64,000 nt of DNA, taken from Heracleum sosnowskyi. Its lineage: Eukaryota > Streptophyta > Magnoliopsida > Apiales > Apiaceae. Of this stretch, positions 32,833-43,812 are shown piece after piece. The stretch covers positions 71,597,564 to 71,661,563 of the forward strand of contig CM061245.1 of the NCBI GenBank assembly GCA_030848705.1, read 5' to 3'. The position numbers were made by a program, and so were the translations under genes. Each line of letters begins with the position of its first letter. Positions within the stretch are counted from its first letter, which is position 1. Below the pieces are notes generated by a model. It was not told the origin of the DNA, did no database searches, and was given only the letters and a program-made list of their open reading frames with translations.

Positions 32833-35060
32833 AATTGATTGGGTCCGGCATACTTAAAGAACTGGCCTTTGTCAGGCAAAACAACATTTTTAACTATAAC
32901 TACTTCAACCTCTTTCACATAAGAGCGTTTCCATTTATAGCCAGCCTTAACACATTTCTGAGTAGGCTTAGGGATAAATGAATCCACTCTAGTATGAGGA
33001 GGACTAGTAGTCTTTGTTTTAACATGCTTCTTATTATTAACATGTTGACGTGGAGCAGTCTTATCACTAGATACATGCTTTTTATTAAAGAAAGCATACA
33101 TAACATTAAAAGCACAAGACATGCAATTACTCACACCACATGCTTTATGAGAAGAATTAATAGCAGGCATGTTCGTTCTACAGTTGTTTTGATCCAACTT
33201 ATGGATATCTGATTTAGTCTTTTTAGTTGAAGCAACTTTGACTGGAATATCAGATATACACTTTTTGGACTGTTCAACTTCCAAAGCCATATCTTCTTCA
33301 CGAATCTCTTCAGCAATGATTATAGAGTATTCATTCATAGGCTCTGCCTCAGACTCCCTACAGAAGGGTGTTTCAATACCCTTAAGTATATATGGAACAA
33401 CCTTTCCTTCAGATTTGTATCTACAAGGGGAATTAATTCCAAGCAGTCCAATAGCCTCATTATAATCATACCCTATACTGACATGATTACCAACAGCTTG
33501 CTTATTGAGAATTTCTTTAGCAGTCTTACAAGAACTGAAATAAGCATTAGCTTTGGTCTTAAGCTCACTAATCTGATCTTTGAGAATGGTTTCCAGTTGA
33601 ATATAACATTTAACCCTATTCTCAAGAAAAGCTACCTTATTAGTAAGTTCATCTTGATTGATATGCACTAGTTTTAAATCTTTTATTTCCTTTTCAAGAT
33701 TTGTGTTTAAAAGATTTATTCTATCATTTTCAGTGCGTGCACAACTTATGGTGCCACCAAGATGATAAATCATTTCAGCGTCAGTAAACTTTACCTCAGA
33801 CATGTTGGGTGAAGATAACATGGAATCAAAGAGTTTGCCTCCTTTTGCCACAAGTGCAAGATTTCCAACTTCTTCATCTTCACTGTCTGTATCATCCCAG
33901 CTCTTCCCTTCAGCAACATAAGCCTTCTCAATCTTATTCTTCTTGCTAGAATCAAATGAGTTCCTTGTCACTTGCCTTGGCTTTTTACATTCAGTAGCAA
34001 AGTGACCCAACTCATTGCAATTGTAGCATCTGATTGAGCTCCTCTCCACAGTTCCAGTTTTGTAGCCACCCCTTGTGCCACTTGAAGATGAGGAATCACC
34101 TCTCTGAAACCTGGGCCTGAACTTAAGATTGGGATTCCTCTTGAATCTAAACTTCCCAAACTTCCTGACTATCAAAGCCAAATCACCATCCTCCAGCTGA
34201 TCAAGTTCTTCTAAAGAATAGAAGTCACCACCAGATTGATCAATGGATGTTAATCCATATTCAGCATCAATAACATTCATGTTAGAACTGGAAGGTTGAA
34301 CAGCCTTCACTTCCAGTTTCTGTGGGACTTCAGCAGTCAATTCAGTAGAGGTACCAACAATCTTCCCAGTTCCATACAGCTCCCTCTGTTGAATCTGCTC
34401 CAGCTCATAGGTCTTCAGAACACCATACAATCTCTCCAAAGCAATCTCATTCATATCTCTTGCTTCTCTAATGGCAGATATTTTGTGCTCCAAATGAGGT
34501 GGAAGTGTAAGAAGGAACTTCTTGTTAATCTCCTTGTTGGTGTAGTGCTTCCCATTGAGATTCAGATCATTGATTAATTTGTTGTATCTCTCAAAAACCT
34601 GAGTGATACCTTCACCAGGGTTTGATCTGAAATGCTCATATTGTGAGGTGAGAATTTCCAGCATATTCTCTCTAACTTCCTCTGTCCCCTCATTGATTAT
34701 CTCTATGGTTTCCCAAATGTGTTTGGCAGTATCACAGTTTAGGACATGATTATGCATGATAGGATCAAGACAATCAATAAGGATCAGCTGTAGACAGGAA
34801 TCCAAGGTAACATCCTCTTTTTCACCAGGAGTGAAATCCTTGGGATCTTTAGGGTACATCCTAGCAGCCCTAGTAACAATGTTACCCTCTTTTAATTCTT
34901 CCTCAATAATCATAGGAAGTTTTGGTCCATTCTTCATCACATCAATGTATTTAGGATTTGCAACCTTAAGAAATAGGAGCATTTTCTTCTTCCACATTGG
35001 ATAATGCTCCTTGCTGAACATTGGGATTTTCACTGTACCCACTTTCTGTGTAGTAGACAT
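32811..35060 (-). CDS. Element A gag polyprotein (749 aa, intact)
   Basis: Gag forms the virus-like particle and binds genomic RNA. The frame runs from ATG (MSTTQKVGTVKIPMFSKEHY) about 90 bases after the primer site to a TAA. Residues ~1-240 are the copia gag core (YPMWKKKM, HIWETIEIINEGTEEVRENM, YNKLINDLNLNGK, TYELEQIQQREL). A CCHC zinc knuckle, CYNCNELGHFATEC, lies near residue 345. Residues ~440-530 form a predicted coiled coil (ENDRINLLNTNLEKEIKDL). A long C-terminal extension ends CVKAGYKWKRSYVK and GPNQFWAPKKV. It is longer than usual for copia gag but typical of SIRE-like elements. No stop or frameshift, unlike element B. Confidence 0.93.
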   Translation of the reverse strand: MSTTQKVGTVKIPMFSKEHYPMWKKKMLLFLKVANPKYIDVMKNGPKLPMIIEEELKEGNIVTRAARMYPKDPKDFTPGEKEDVTLDSCLQLILIDCLDPIMHNHVLNCDTAKHIWETIEIINEGTEEVRENMLEILTSQYEHFRSNPGEGITQVFERYNKLINDLNLNGKHYTNKEINKKFLLTLPPHLEHKISAIREARDMNEIALERLYGVLKTYELEQIQQRELYGTGKIVGTSTELTAEVPQKLEVKAVQPSSSNMNVIDAEYGLTSIDQSGGDFYSLEELDQLEDGDLALIVRKFGKFRFKRNPNLKFRPRFQRGDSSSSSGTRGGYKTGTVERSSIRCYNCNELGHFATECKKPRQVTRNSFDSSKKNKIEKAYVAEGKSWDDTDSEDEEVGNLALVAKGGKLFDSMLSSPNMSEVKFTDAEMIYHLGGTISCARTENDRINLLNTNLEKEIKDLKLVHINQDELTNKVAFLENRVKCYIQLETILKDQISELKTKANAYFSSCKTAKEILNKQAVGNHVSIGYDYNEAIGLLGINSPCRYKSEGKVVPYILKGIETPFCRESEAEPMNEYSIIIAEEIREEDMALEVEQSKKCISDIPVKVASTKKTKSDIHKLDQNNCRTNMPAINSSHKACGVSNCMSCAFNVMYAFFNKKHVSSDKTAPRQHVNNKKHVKTKTTSPPHTRVDSFIPKPTQKCVKAGYKWKRSYVKEVEVVIVKNVVLPDKGQFFKYAGPNQFWAPKKV

Positions 35061-35147
35061 CTTTTGAGATTTTTAGGAATAATAAAAAATCAGAGTTTAA
35101 GAAAAATCTCAAAACAATTGGATCTTTGATTTGTATATCAATCAAAA

Positions 35148-35160
35148 GGCTCTGATGCCA
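35148..35160 (-). other. Element A primer binding site (tRNA-iMet type)
   Basis: Minus strand TGGCATCAGAGCC, next to the 5' LTR. Element B has TGGTATCAGAGCC, so one position differs from the usual initiator-Met complement. Confidence 0.85.
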
Positions 35161-35178
35161 ATTGTTAGGTCCTGATAT

Positions 35179-35206
35179 GTTTGTAGAAGGGGGGTTGAAT
35201 ACAAAC
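35179..35206 (-). other. U5 hairpin with C-rich loop, element A 5' LTR
   Basis: Same hairpin as at 28182-28209; in the 5' LTR it sits about 20-45 bases upstream of the primer binding site in the genomic RNA. Confidence 0.7.
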
Positions 35207-35720
35207 TGTACCGTTTTATCGAATTTGTTCGGTTCGTGATTTAACAATTCAAGAATAAATAAGTGCGGAATAAAATGAAACAAGATTCAAGTTAAATATA
35301 AAAATATATTAAACTTGAAGGGTGTTGCAAATACAGTACAGATTACAAGGTTTGAATCTCAAACTATTTAAAACAAATCTAGAATAAATTCGACATGAAT
35401 TTATCTATTTTTGTAATAAAAAGATCGAATACTAAAAAGTAGTTCGAGATAAATTCTAGGGATTATAATCCGCTAGATTGTCAAAGCAATACAAGAGATA
35501 CAATTCTTATGGATTAAATGTTTAAGAACAATCAAGAATTGGATTCTCTGCAGAAATTAAGCTCGGACAGTTGAAGGAGTAAAGACAGAAGCTTTTGATG
35601 GAAATGATTCTTGCTTTTGTCTTCTGTTGATAATGTGCTTTGTTTTGACTTCCACTTGTATTTAAACACAAGTCACAGAATTCTTCTGCACGCGCCAAAC
35701 CATTTTAATTGATATTAATA

Positions 35721-35893
35721 CTGGTAGTACTATCAATACACTTGGTAGTACTATCGGTAGTACTAACCAATTGTATTGGTAGTACTATCGGTAGTACTAA
35801 GTAAGATAGTACTACTAGTATTAATATGATAGTACTACTAGTACTAATTAGATAGTACTACTAGTATATTTAGATAGTACTACTAGTATTAAT
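35721..35893. repeat. GATAGTACTACTAGTA repeat cluster, element A 5' LTR
   Basis: Copy of the cluster at 28724-28896; a second part is at about 36136-36225. Confidence 0.85.
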
Positions 35894-36911
35894 AGCTTTT
35901 AATTAACTCTAAATTAATTACCTTACTAATTAATTTACATAATAAATTAATTCTTATAGAATTAATTTAATAAATAAATTAACCAATAAAAGTAAATTAA
36001 TTAAAAGAGAATTAATTAAAGTCTATTTTTTTTTTGTCTCACTTTTAAAAGATGTACGCCACTTTCTTTTTATAACAAAAGTCAACCAACTTTTGTTAAG
36101 TATAAAAATGTACGCCCTTTCTTAAAATGAGTTCATAGTACTACTAAATAAATTGGTAGTACTAACTAAGGATAGTACTAACTAAGGATAGTACTACAAG
36201 TGTACTTTGATAGTACTACTAGTTTAGAATTAATTCTAATTTAATTTATTGAATTAATTAATTTAACAAATATATTAATTCTGAGTGAATTAATTTATAG
36301 ATTAAATTAATTAATTTCTAGTTTAATTAATTTAAGGAATAAATTAATTCTGATGGAATTAATTTATAGTTTAAATTAATTAACTTCTAGTTTAATTAAT
36401 TTAAGGAATAAATTAATTCTGATGGAATTAATTTATAGATTAAATTAATTAACATATAGAATAAATTAAAAGAGATTTAATACTAAATCAGAGAACCACT
36501 GAAATTGATGACAAACTTCCACTGACTGATGTTGACACTCGATGTACTGTCTGGTTCATGAGCGACAAACTTCAATGACGGTTCTTCATCTTTTGACTTT
36601 AAGTTGTGGTCCATCTTCTTTTCCCTTTTAACAAACTCTGTAACCTGTACGCTTCCTGTCACACTTCTGAAATCTTTGTCACTTTAAATAGATCCACTTT
36701 CTTGAATACTTCACCGAGGCTTGATCAAATAAATGAACTTCTTCCAGTGTAGAATAACTTCAAGTCTGTAGATGACTTTAATCTTCATTCTTTTGACAGA
36801 TATAATCTTTTGAGATTCCTGTGACATCTAATCTAATATTTACTTATTACAAACTTGTTTAAGTTGAGTAGAATCCTCGAATTACAAATAGGCTATAGCA
36901 TATGCCTTTCA

Positions 36912-36916
36912 TAGGG
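36912..36916. repeat. Target-site duplication of element A (right copy, TAGGG)
   Basis: Matches 28161-28165 exactly. Confidence 0.95.
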
Positions 36917-38426
36917 AAAACCAAGTTTTCAAACTCAACAGGCTCTTCTTTAGGCTCTACAGGAGTCTCATGGAAGGTGGTTTGAGATTGAGATGAAGCT
37001 GGAATAGGGTCTTCAAAGACAATTCTCCTCCATGTATATCTCTTCTCTTCTACTTTCTCAGGAGAAATAAGCCTATTTGATCTTTGTTTCCTTCTGGTAG
37101 GCTTGGCCTAAGGCACTGTCTTCCTTTTCTTTAATTTTCTTTTAGTAGGGGCCTCTTCCTCTACAGCCTCACTACTTTCTTCCTCCATCTCCCTCATAAG
37201 TTCTTGGGCCAATCTAGCCTGTTTTTCAGGTGTAGATTCAAAACCCTGGGGATTGGCTTCTCTCCTTATTCTGGAAATATCTTCTGCTTTAGCTTCATTG
37301 AACCTGGGATGGCTGCTTGTGATGTGAATTTCTTTACCATTTCTGTAGATAACAGCCAACCCTTGTCTCAGCTCATTGTCATTAGTAGTCTTGAGATTCC
37401 TGATAAGAACTGCTAACACCTTAGAATCATCAGGCTTGGGGAATGGATAGTCCACTTCTAATTTGTTCTTGCCATGATGTCTTGGTGGAGATCCAGTCCT
37501 GCCACTAAAGATTGGTTCAAACTCCTTGACACTTGAGTGTTCAGCATCATATTCTTTTTGTAGAATAATGGTATCAGGAGTGAGAACTTTCAGGATGGTT
37601 GTGTGGACAGGCACTGATTTTGTTGATGATGAACTCACAGCCTTGAAGATGGATTCTTTGATTAACCTCTCTGAATTGAGAAAGGCTTGAACATCCTTAG
37701 CTGGAGGAGAGACCATTTTTGTGAGTTGAAACTCACTTGGATTTGCTATGATTTGAGGTGGCTCCCCCTGGCTTGATGGCAAACCTTTGGCTGAAGAGGT
37801 TACTGTTTCAGAGACCACTAGTGCACTCTCCCCCTTTTTGTTATCATCAAAGGTTTGAGTAACACCAATAGCCTACAGTAACTGTTGCAGAAGCTAAGTC
37901 TGTAGATTTTGGTTAGCCAGGAAGGTGTCCATTTGCTTCTCCATCTTATCCATCCTCGCAGTAAGGGCAGCCACATCCTTCACCAACTTATCTTGCTTGC
38001 ATCTTTGAGATGTGGAAGGAGCAGCAACATCAACCCTTCTTTCCAATGCATCATTCACCCCCATCAAGTTGTCCTTTGATGTCATCAGTGTTGGCTCTCT
38101 GTTGAAGGATGTGGGCCTGATGAAGCTGAAGTGATGCCACAAAGTTCTAAACTGTGGTGGCATGCAAGGGATTGGATGTTTGAGCTTCACCATGTACCCT
38201 TTGATAATTCTTGAGAATGACTGCCTTGGTGTCATTGTGGACATAGGAATTTGAAAACAACCAAGTAGGCATCACTTGGAGAGTGGAAGGGCCTTCATCT
38301 CCTCCTTCACCACTCTCAGAATCATCACTGTCTTCATCATAAGCAAAGTCTTCACTAGCTCCTGGAGGCAGATTTTGAATTGCTTCTTTTGCCCTAGACA
38401 TTGATTCAGTAGTGTGCACAAAATTC

Positions 38427-38431
38427 AACAT
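38427..38431. repeat. Target-site duplication of element B (left copy, AACAT)
   Basis: AACAT precedes the TGAAAGGC terminus of element B and recurs at 47948-47952. Confidence 0.93.
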
Positions 38432-38996
38432 TGAAAGGCATATGAAATAGCCTATTCGTAATTCGAGGATTCTACTCAACTTAAACAAGAATGTAATAAG
38501 TAAATATTAGATCAGATGTCACAGGAATCTCAGAATATTATATCTGTCAAAGAATGAAGATTAAAGTCATCTACAGACTTGAAGTTATTCTACATTGAAA
38601 GAAGTTCAATTTATTGATCAAGCCTCAGTGAAGTATTCAAGCTCAGTGGATTTATTAAAGTGACGGAGATTTCAAGTGGTGACAGCAAAAGATACTGGTT
38701 ACAGAGTTCTTGAATGAAAAGGAAGTGAATCACTGCTTAAAGTCAAACAGATAAAGAACAGACATTGTCGTTAGTCACTCATGAACCAGATAGTGCATTG
38801 AGTGTCAACGTACTATTATGTTTATTTTTTATCTAAGTTTTAAGTGATTCAGGAATTAATTGAGAAGTCAACTAATTCTATTTATTCTCTTATAAATAAT
38901 TAATACTATTAAGTAAATTATTTATTAAATTAATTCTGTAAAGAATTAATTTAATACATAATTTATTTAGTTAATTATTTAAATTAGAATAAAAAT

Positions 38997-39170
38997 GAAC
39001 TAGGAAGACTTAGGTTTGAACTAGGAAGACTTAGTTTATTGAACTAGGAAGACTCACAAGTGAGTCTTCCCGATTGTCTTCCTAGGCCAAACATTGTCTT
39101 CCTAATACAATCCATTGTCTTCCCGAAAGTCTTCCAAGAGCAAAATGTTTGTTTTCCTCTAAGTCTTCCA
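38997..39170. repeat. AGGAAGAC / GTCTTCCT repeat cluster, element B 5' LTR
   Basis: About ten direct and inverted copies. One pair forms a perfect 11-bp stem (GGAAGACTCAC / GTGAGTCTTCC) with a 2-base loop near 39047-39070. Confidence 0.85.
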
Positions 39171-39701
39171 AAGGCAAATTACATTCTGCAACTTGCACGT
39201 GGGTTGACAAAAGAAAAGAAATGCTTTAGTATTAAAGGAAGATAATTCGAAGCAAGCTCATCATTCAATTACAACACATTCAAGAGAAGAAAAAAAAAAG
39301 ACACATACATAAACATTACATCCTTCTGTCTTCTTAAACTCTCAACAACAAAGCATTCATTTCTTTCCAGTGAATTTATTCTTGAATTGTTCTTAGGATT
39401 TAATCCATAAGAATCATTTCACTTGTACTACTTTAGCTTTCTAGCGGATCATAATCCCTAGATTTTATATCGAACTACTTTTTAGTATTCGATCCTTTTT
39501 ATTACAAAAATAGATAAATTCATGTCGAATTTATTCTAGATTTGTTTTATCAAGAACCTTTGTAATCAGTGATCAAATTGTAACACTCGTCAAGTTTAAT
39601 ATATTTTATATTTAACTTGAATATTGTTTCAGTTTTATTCCGCACTAATTTGTTCCTAATTGTTAAATTATTCAAAGGACAAATTTCGATTAAATGGTAT
39701 A

Positions 39702-39729
39702 GTTTGTATTCAACCCCCCTTCTACAAAC
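39702..39729 (+). other. U5 hairpin with C-rich loop, element B 5' LTR
   Basis: Stem GTTTGTA / TACAAAC with loop TTCAACCCCCCTTC, ending 16 bases before the LTR end and 18 bases before the primer binding site. Confidence 0.7.
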
Positions 39730-39747
39730 ATATCAGGACCTAACAAT

Positions 39748-39760
39748 TGGTATCAGAGCC
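39748..39760 (+). other. Element B primer binding site (tRNA-iMet)
   Basis: TGGTATCAGAGCC two bases after the LTR; complementary to the 3' end of initiator tRNA-Met, the standard primer of plant copia elements. Confidence 0.92.
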
Positions 39761-39849
39761 TTTTGATCGATATACAAATGAAAGATCCAATTGTTTTGAG
39801 ATTTTTTCTTAAACTCTGAAATTTTTATTATTCCTAAAAATCTCAAAAG

Positions 39850-42094
39850 ATGTCTACTACACAGAAAGTGGGTACAGTCAAAATCCCAATGTTCAGCAAG
39901 GAGCATTATCCTATGTGGAAGAAGAAAATGCTCATATTTCTTAAAGTTGCTAATGTTAAATATATTGATGTGCTGAAGAATGGTCCTAAAGTCCCTATGA
40001 TTGTTGAGGGAGAGCTAATAGAGAATGAGATTGTTACTAGGGCTGCTAGGATGTACCCTAAGGATCCCAAGGATTACACTCCTGGTGAAAAAGAGGATGC
40101 TACCTTGGATGCCTGTCTACAGTTGATACTGGTTGATTGTCTTGATCCTGTCATGCATAATCATGTCCTAAACTGTGATACTGCCAAACACATTTGGGAC
40201 ACTATAGAGATAATCAATGAGGGGACAGAGGAAGTAAGAGAGAATAAGCTGGAAATTCTCACCTCTTCATATGAGCATTTCAGATCAAACCCTGGTGAAG
40301 GTATCTCTGAGGTTTTTGAGAGATACAACAAATTAATCAATGATCTGAACCTCAATGGGAAGCACTATACTATCAAGGAGATTAACAGGAAGTTCCTCCT
40401 GACACTTCCAATTCATCTAGAGCACAGAATATCTGCAATCAGAGAAGCAAGAGATCTTGGAGAGATTTCTCTGGAAAGACTGTATGGTGTTCTGAAGACC
40501 TATGAGCTGGAGCAGATTCAACAAAAGGAGTTATATGGAACTGAAAAGATAGTTGGTACTTCTACTGGATTGACTGCTGAAGTCCCACAGAAACTGGAAG
40601 TGAAGGCTGTTCAACCTTCTAGTTCTAACATGGATGTTATTGATGCTGAATATGGCTTAACATCCATTGATCAATCTGGTGGTGACTTCTATTCTTTAGA
40701 GGAACTTGATCAGCTGGAGGATGGTGATTTGGCTTTGATAGTCAGGAAGTTTGGGAAGTTCAGATTCAAAAGGAATCCCAATCTTAAGTTCAGGTCCAGA
40801 TTTCAGAGAGGTGGATCTTCCTCTTCAAGTAGCACAAGGGGTGGCTACAAAACTGAAACTGTGGACAGGAGCACAATCAGATGCTACAATTGCAATGAGT
40901 TGGGTCACTTTGCTACTGAATGTAAAAAGCCAAAACAAGTGACAAGGAACTCATTTGATTCTAGCAAGAAGAATAAAATTGGGAAATCTTATGTTGCTGA
41001 AGGAAAGAGTTGGGATGACACTGATAGTGATGAAGAAGCTGGAGAAATTGGAAACTTAGCCTTAGTGGCTAGTGGAGCAAGCACTTCATCTACATACATG
41101 TCAGAGGTAAAGTTCACTTATGCTGAAATGATCTATCATCTTGGTGGTACTATTTCTTGTGCACGTACTGAAAATGATAGAATAATTCTTTTGAACACAG
41201 CTCTTGAAAAGGAGATAAAAGAATTAAAACTTGTGCATGTTAATCAGAATGAACTTACTGAGAAAATAGCATTTCTTGAGAATAGGGTTAAATGTTATAT
41301 TCAACTGGAAACCATTCTCAAGGAAAAGAATTGTGAGCTTAAGACAAAAGCTAATGCCTATTACAACTCTTGTAAGACGGCTAAAGAAATTATAAATAAA
41401 CAAAGTATTGGTCAGTCTGTTGGCATAGGCTATGACTATAATGAGTCTATTGGTAAATTAAGCATAAATACCCCTAATAGAGTCAGTGCTGAAGAAAGGG
41501 GTATTCCAGATGTGCTTAAAGGTATTGACAAACCTTTCTTTAGAGAGTCCCAGGCAGATCCTCTGAATGAATACTCTATCATCATTGCAGAGGAGATATA
41601 TACGTGAAGAAGATCTTGCTTTTGAAGTTGAACAGTCCAACAAGTGTATATCTGATGTTCCAGTCAAAGTTGCTACAACTAAAAAGACTAAATCAGATAT
41701 CCATAAGTTGGATCAAAACAACTGTAGAACTAACATGCCTGCTGTTAATTCTTCTCATAAAGCATGTGGTGTGATTAATTGCATGTCATGTGCTTTCAAT
41801 GTTATGTATGCTTATTTTAATAGTAAGCATGTTTCTAATGATAAGACTGTTCCACGTCAACATGTTAATAATAAGAAGCATGTTAGAGCTAAGACTACTA
41901 GTCCTCCTAAGACTAGAGTGGATTCATTTATCCCTAAGCCTACTCAGAAATGTGTTAAGGCTGGCTATAAATGGAAACGCTCTATTGTGACAGAGGTTGA
42001 AGTAGTTATAGCTAAAAAGGTTGTTTTGCATGACAAAGGCCAGTTCTTTAAGTATGCCGGACCCAATCAAGTTTGGGTTCCGAGGAAGGACTAA
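39850..42094 (+). pseudogene. Element B gag, broken by one frameshift
   Basis: It has the same layout as element A gag: ATG at 39850, copia gag core, CCHC knuckle CYNCNELGHFATEC near residue 345, coiled coil, Lys-rich C-terminus. At about 41594-41600 element B has ATATA where element A has a single T (net +4), so the first frame ends at 41607 and the C-terminal part continues in another frame (41567-42094) to a TAA. The rest is intact and very similar to element A. A (TA) slip in a TATATA context is the likely cause. Confidence 0.9.
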
Positions 42095-43365
42095 TCAATT
42101 TGGTATTGCAGGGAGTTAAACAGGTAAACCGTGTTATGTGGATTCTTGACAGTGGCTGTTCAAGGCATATGACCGGAGATAGAGCCCTGCTATCAGATTT
42201 GGTTGAGAAAGCTGGCCCAGTAGTTACCTTTGGAGATAACATCAAGGGTATTACGAAAGGATATGGTTGTTTGAAGTTTGGAAATGTTATCATTGAAGAT
42301 GTATCATTTGTGGAAGGTCTGAGGTTCAATCTTCTCAGCATCAGTCATTTCTGTGACAGAGGATATGCTGTTTCCTTTGAAAGAGAGAAGTGTCAGATCC
42401 TTCACAAGAAGAATGGAAAGCCTGCTCTTCAAGGAGTAAGGAAAGGTGACTTGTTCATAGCTGATCTGCACTCTGGATCCAAAGATGAAGTTAATTGTTT
42501 TTATGCTAAAGCTTCATCAGATGAAAGTTGGCTATGGCACAAGAAGATTTCTCACCTTAACTTCAAAACCATGAACTCTTTAGTCAAGAGGGAATTGGTT
42601 AGAGGTTTGCCTCAGATGGAATTTACACAGGAAGGACTGTGTGAGGCATGTCAGAAAGGAAAGTCAAAGAAAGCTTCTCACAAGGGCACTGACACATCAT
42701 CAATAACTGAACCACTTCAGCTACTGCACATGGATTTGTTTGGTCCAGTTAATGTGATGTCCATGTCAAAGAAACAATATGCACTTGTGATTGTTGATGA
42801 CTTTTCAAAATATACATGGGTTTTATTCCTACATTCCAAGGATGAGACCCCACACCTGGTGATTGACCATATAAAGTTGATTGAGCTGGATTCTAGATTC
42901 CCTGTTAGAGCCATAAGGTCAGATAATGGAACTGAATTCAAGAATGCAGTCCTAAATGACTTTTATGCTGATAAAGAAATAACAAGACAGTATTCTGCCC
43001 CTAGAACTCCTCAACAAAATGGAGCAGTGGAAAGAAAGAATCGTACATTGATTGAAGCTGCAAGGACTATGTTAAGTGAGTCTAAACTTCCAATGTACTT
43101 TTGGGCTGAAGCAGCGAATACAGCTTGTTATACTCAGAATCGAACTTTAATCAACAAGGACTTAATGAAGACTCCTTATGAGATCATGATCAACAAGAAA
43201 CCAACTGTCAAGTACTTTCATGTATTTGGAGCAAAATGCTTTGTGCTTAAAGATGACAATGTCAAACTTGGCAAGTTTGAGGCCAAGGCACAAGAAACTA
43301 TTTTTGTTGGTTATTCCAGAAGATCTTACAGGGTCTACTTGATTGACGGTCACCATGTGAAATAA
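42073..43365 (+). pseudogene. Element B protease-integrase segment (open part of pol)
   Basis: About 430 codons open from the gag overlap to the premature TAA. They contain the protease DSG and the complete HHCC and DDE motifs listed under pol. The stop replaces what is Glu in the matching position of element D. Confidence 0.9.
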
Positions 43366-43431
43366 AGTGTCAATGTAACATTTGACGACACTAAACTCCC
43401 AAGTATCCAAACAGCAGATTCATCTGAGAAA

Positions 43432-43698
43432 ATGAAGTTTGATAACTTGCCAAACTCAGATTCAGATGATGAAGCCCCACCTGAAGTTATTGCTGGTAAT
43501 GATAATAACATTGATGATAATGATCATGGTGGTGGTGGTGGAAACATTGGTAACAATGGAGATACCACCAACACTGGAGAAGAATCATCAAGGCAATCAA
43601 GCAACAACTCAGGGGGAGCAAATGAAGGATCATCTAGTCACTCACAACATCAAAGTGAATTTCAAGGCGAATCATCAAGATCAAATCTTCCAAGATAG
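43432..43698 (+). pseudogene. Element B integrase-RT linker
   Basis: Asp/Asn/Gly-rich low-complexity segment (GNDNNIDDNDHGGGGGNIGN) ending GESSRSNLPR before the TAG; element D continues with Gln at that site. Confidence 0.8.
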
Positions 43699-43812
43699 AC
43701 TGTATGGAATATAGCTCATCCTTTTGAGCTGATCATTGGTGATCCAGATGTTGGAGTTAAAACTAGAAGTGCAACTCAGAATGAATGTCATTATTCAGCA
43801 TTTCTATCTGAA

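Larger units (their letters stand above)
28166..36911 (-). mobile_element. Copia element A: gag-only SIRE-like LTR retrotransposon (8746 bp)
   Basis: A complete insertion with two LTRs, a 5-bp TSD (TAGGG), a tRNA-iMet-type primer site and a polypurine tract, in minus orientation. Gag is intact, but integrase, nearly all of reverse transcriptase and most of RNaseH are deleted, leaving short stubs. A fragment of the third reading frame is kept. LTRs look identical apart from a 16-bp indel, so the insertion is recent. It cannot make its own integrase or RT and is best explained as a non-autonomous member mobilised by a relative such as element B's family. Confidence 0.93.
35163..36911 (-). repeat. 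Element A 5' LTR (1749 bp)
   Basis: It runs on the plus strand from TGTTAGGTCC (35163) to CCTTTCA (36911). It differs from the 3' LTR only by a 16-bp extra segment near 36315, as far as I can see. It holds the element's promoter. Confidence 0.95.
36912..38431 (-). pseudogene. Retroelement-associated frame H, middle piece
   Basis: This part lies between elements A and B. From 38431 it contains SMSRAKEAIQNLPPGASEDF and an Asp/Glu-rich stretch, then a frameshift at about 38150-38240, then FRTLWHHFSFIRPTSFNREP and a coiled-coil-like KDVAALTARMDKMEKQM. Stops follow at 37896-37894 (TAG) and 37875-37873 (TAG). A 236-codon open stretch runs from 37818 (SSQGEPPQIIANPSEFQLTK, IYRNGKEIHITSSHPRFNEA, APTKRKLKKRKTVP) to a TAG at 37110-37108, and the frame then continues to 36912. 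Function unknown; by position and composition it resembles post-pol frames of SIRE-like elements. It is clearly non-functional. Confidence 0.65.
38432..39745 (+). repeat. Element B 5' LTR (1314 bp)
   Basis: TGAAAGGCATATG...GGACCTAACA. The outer ~400 bp at the left and ~380 bp at the right are closely similar to element A's LTR, but the middle is different: instead of GATAGTACTACTAGTA it carries CTAGGAAGACTTAG-type repeats at 38997-39170. Confidence 0.95.
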
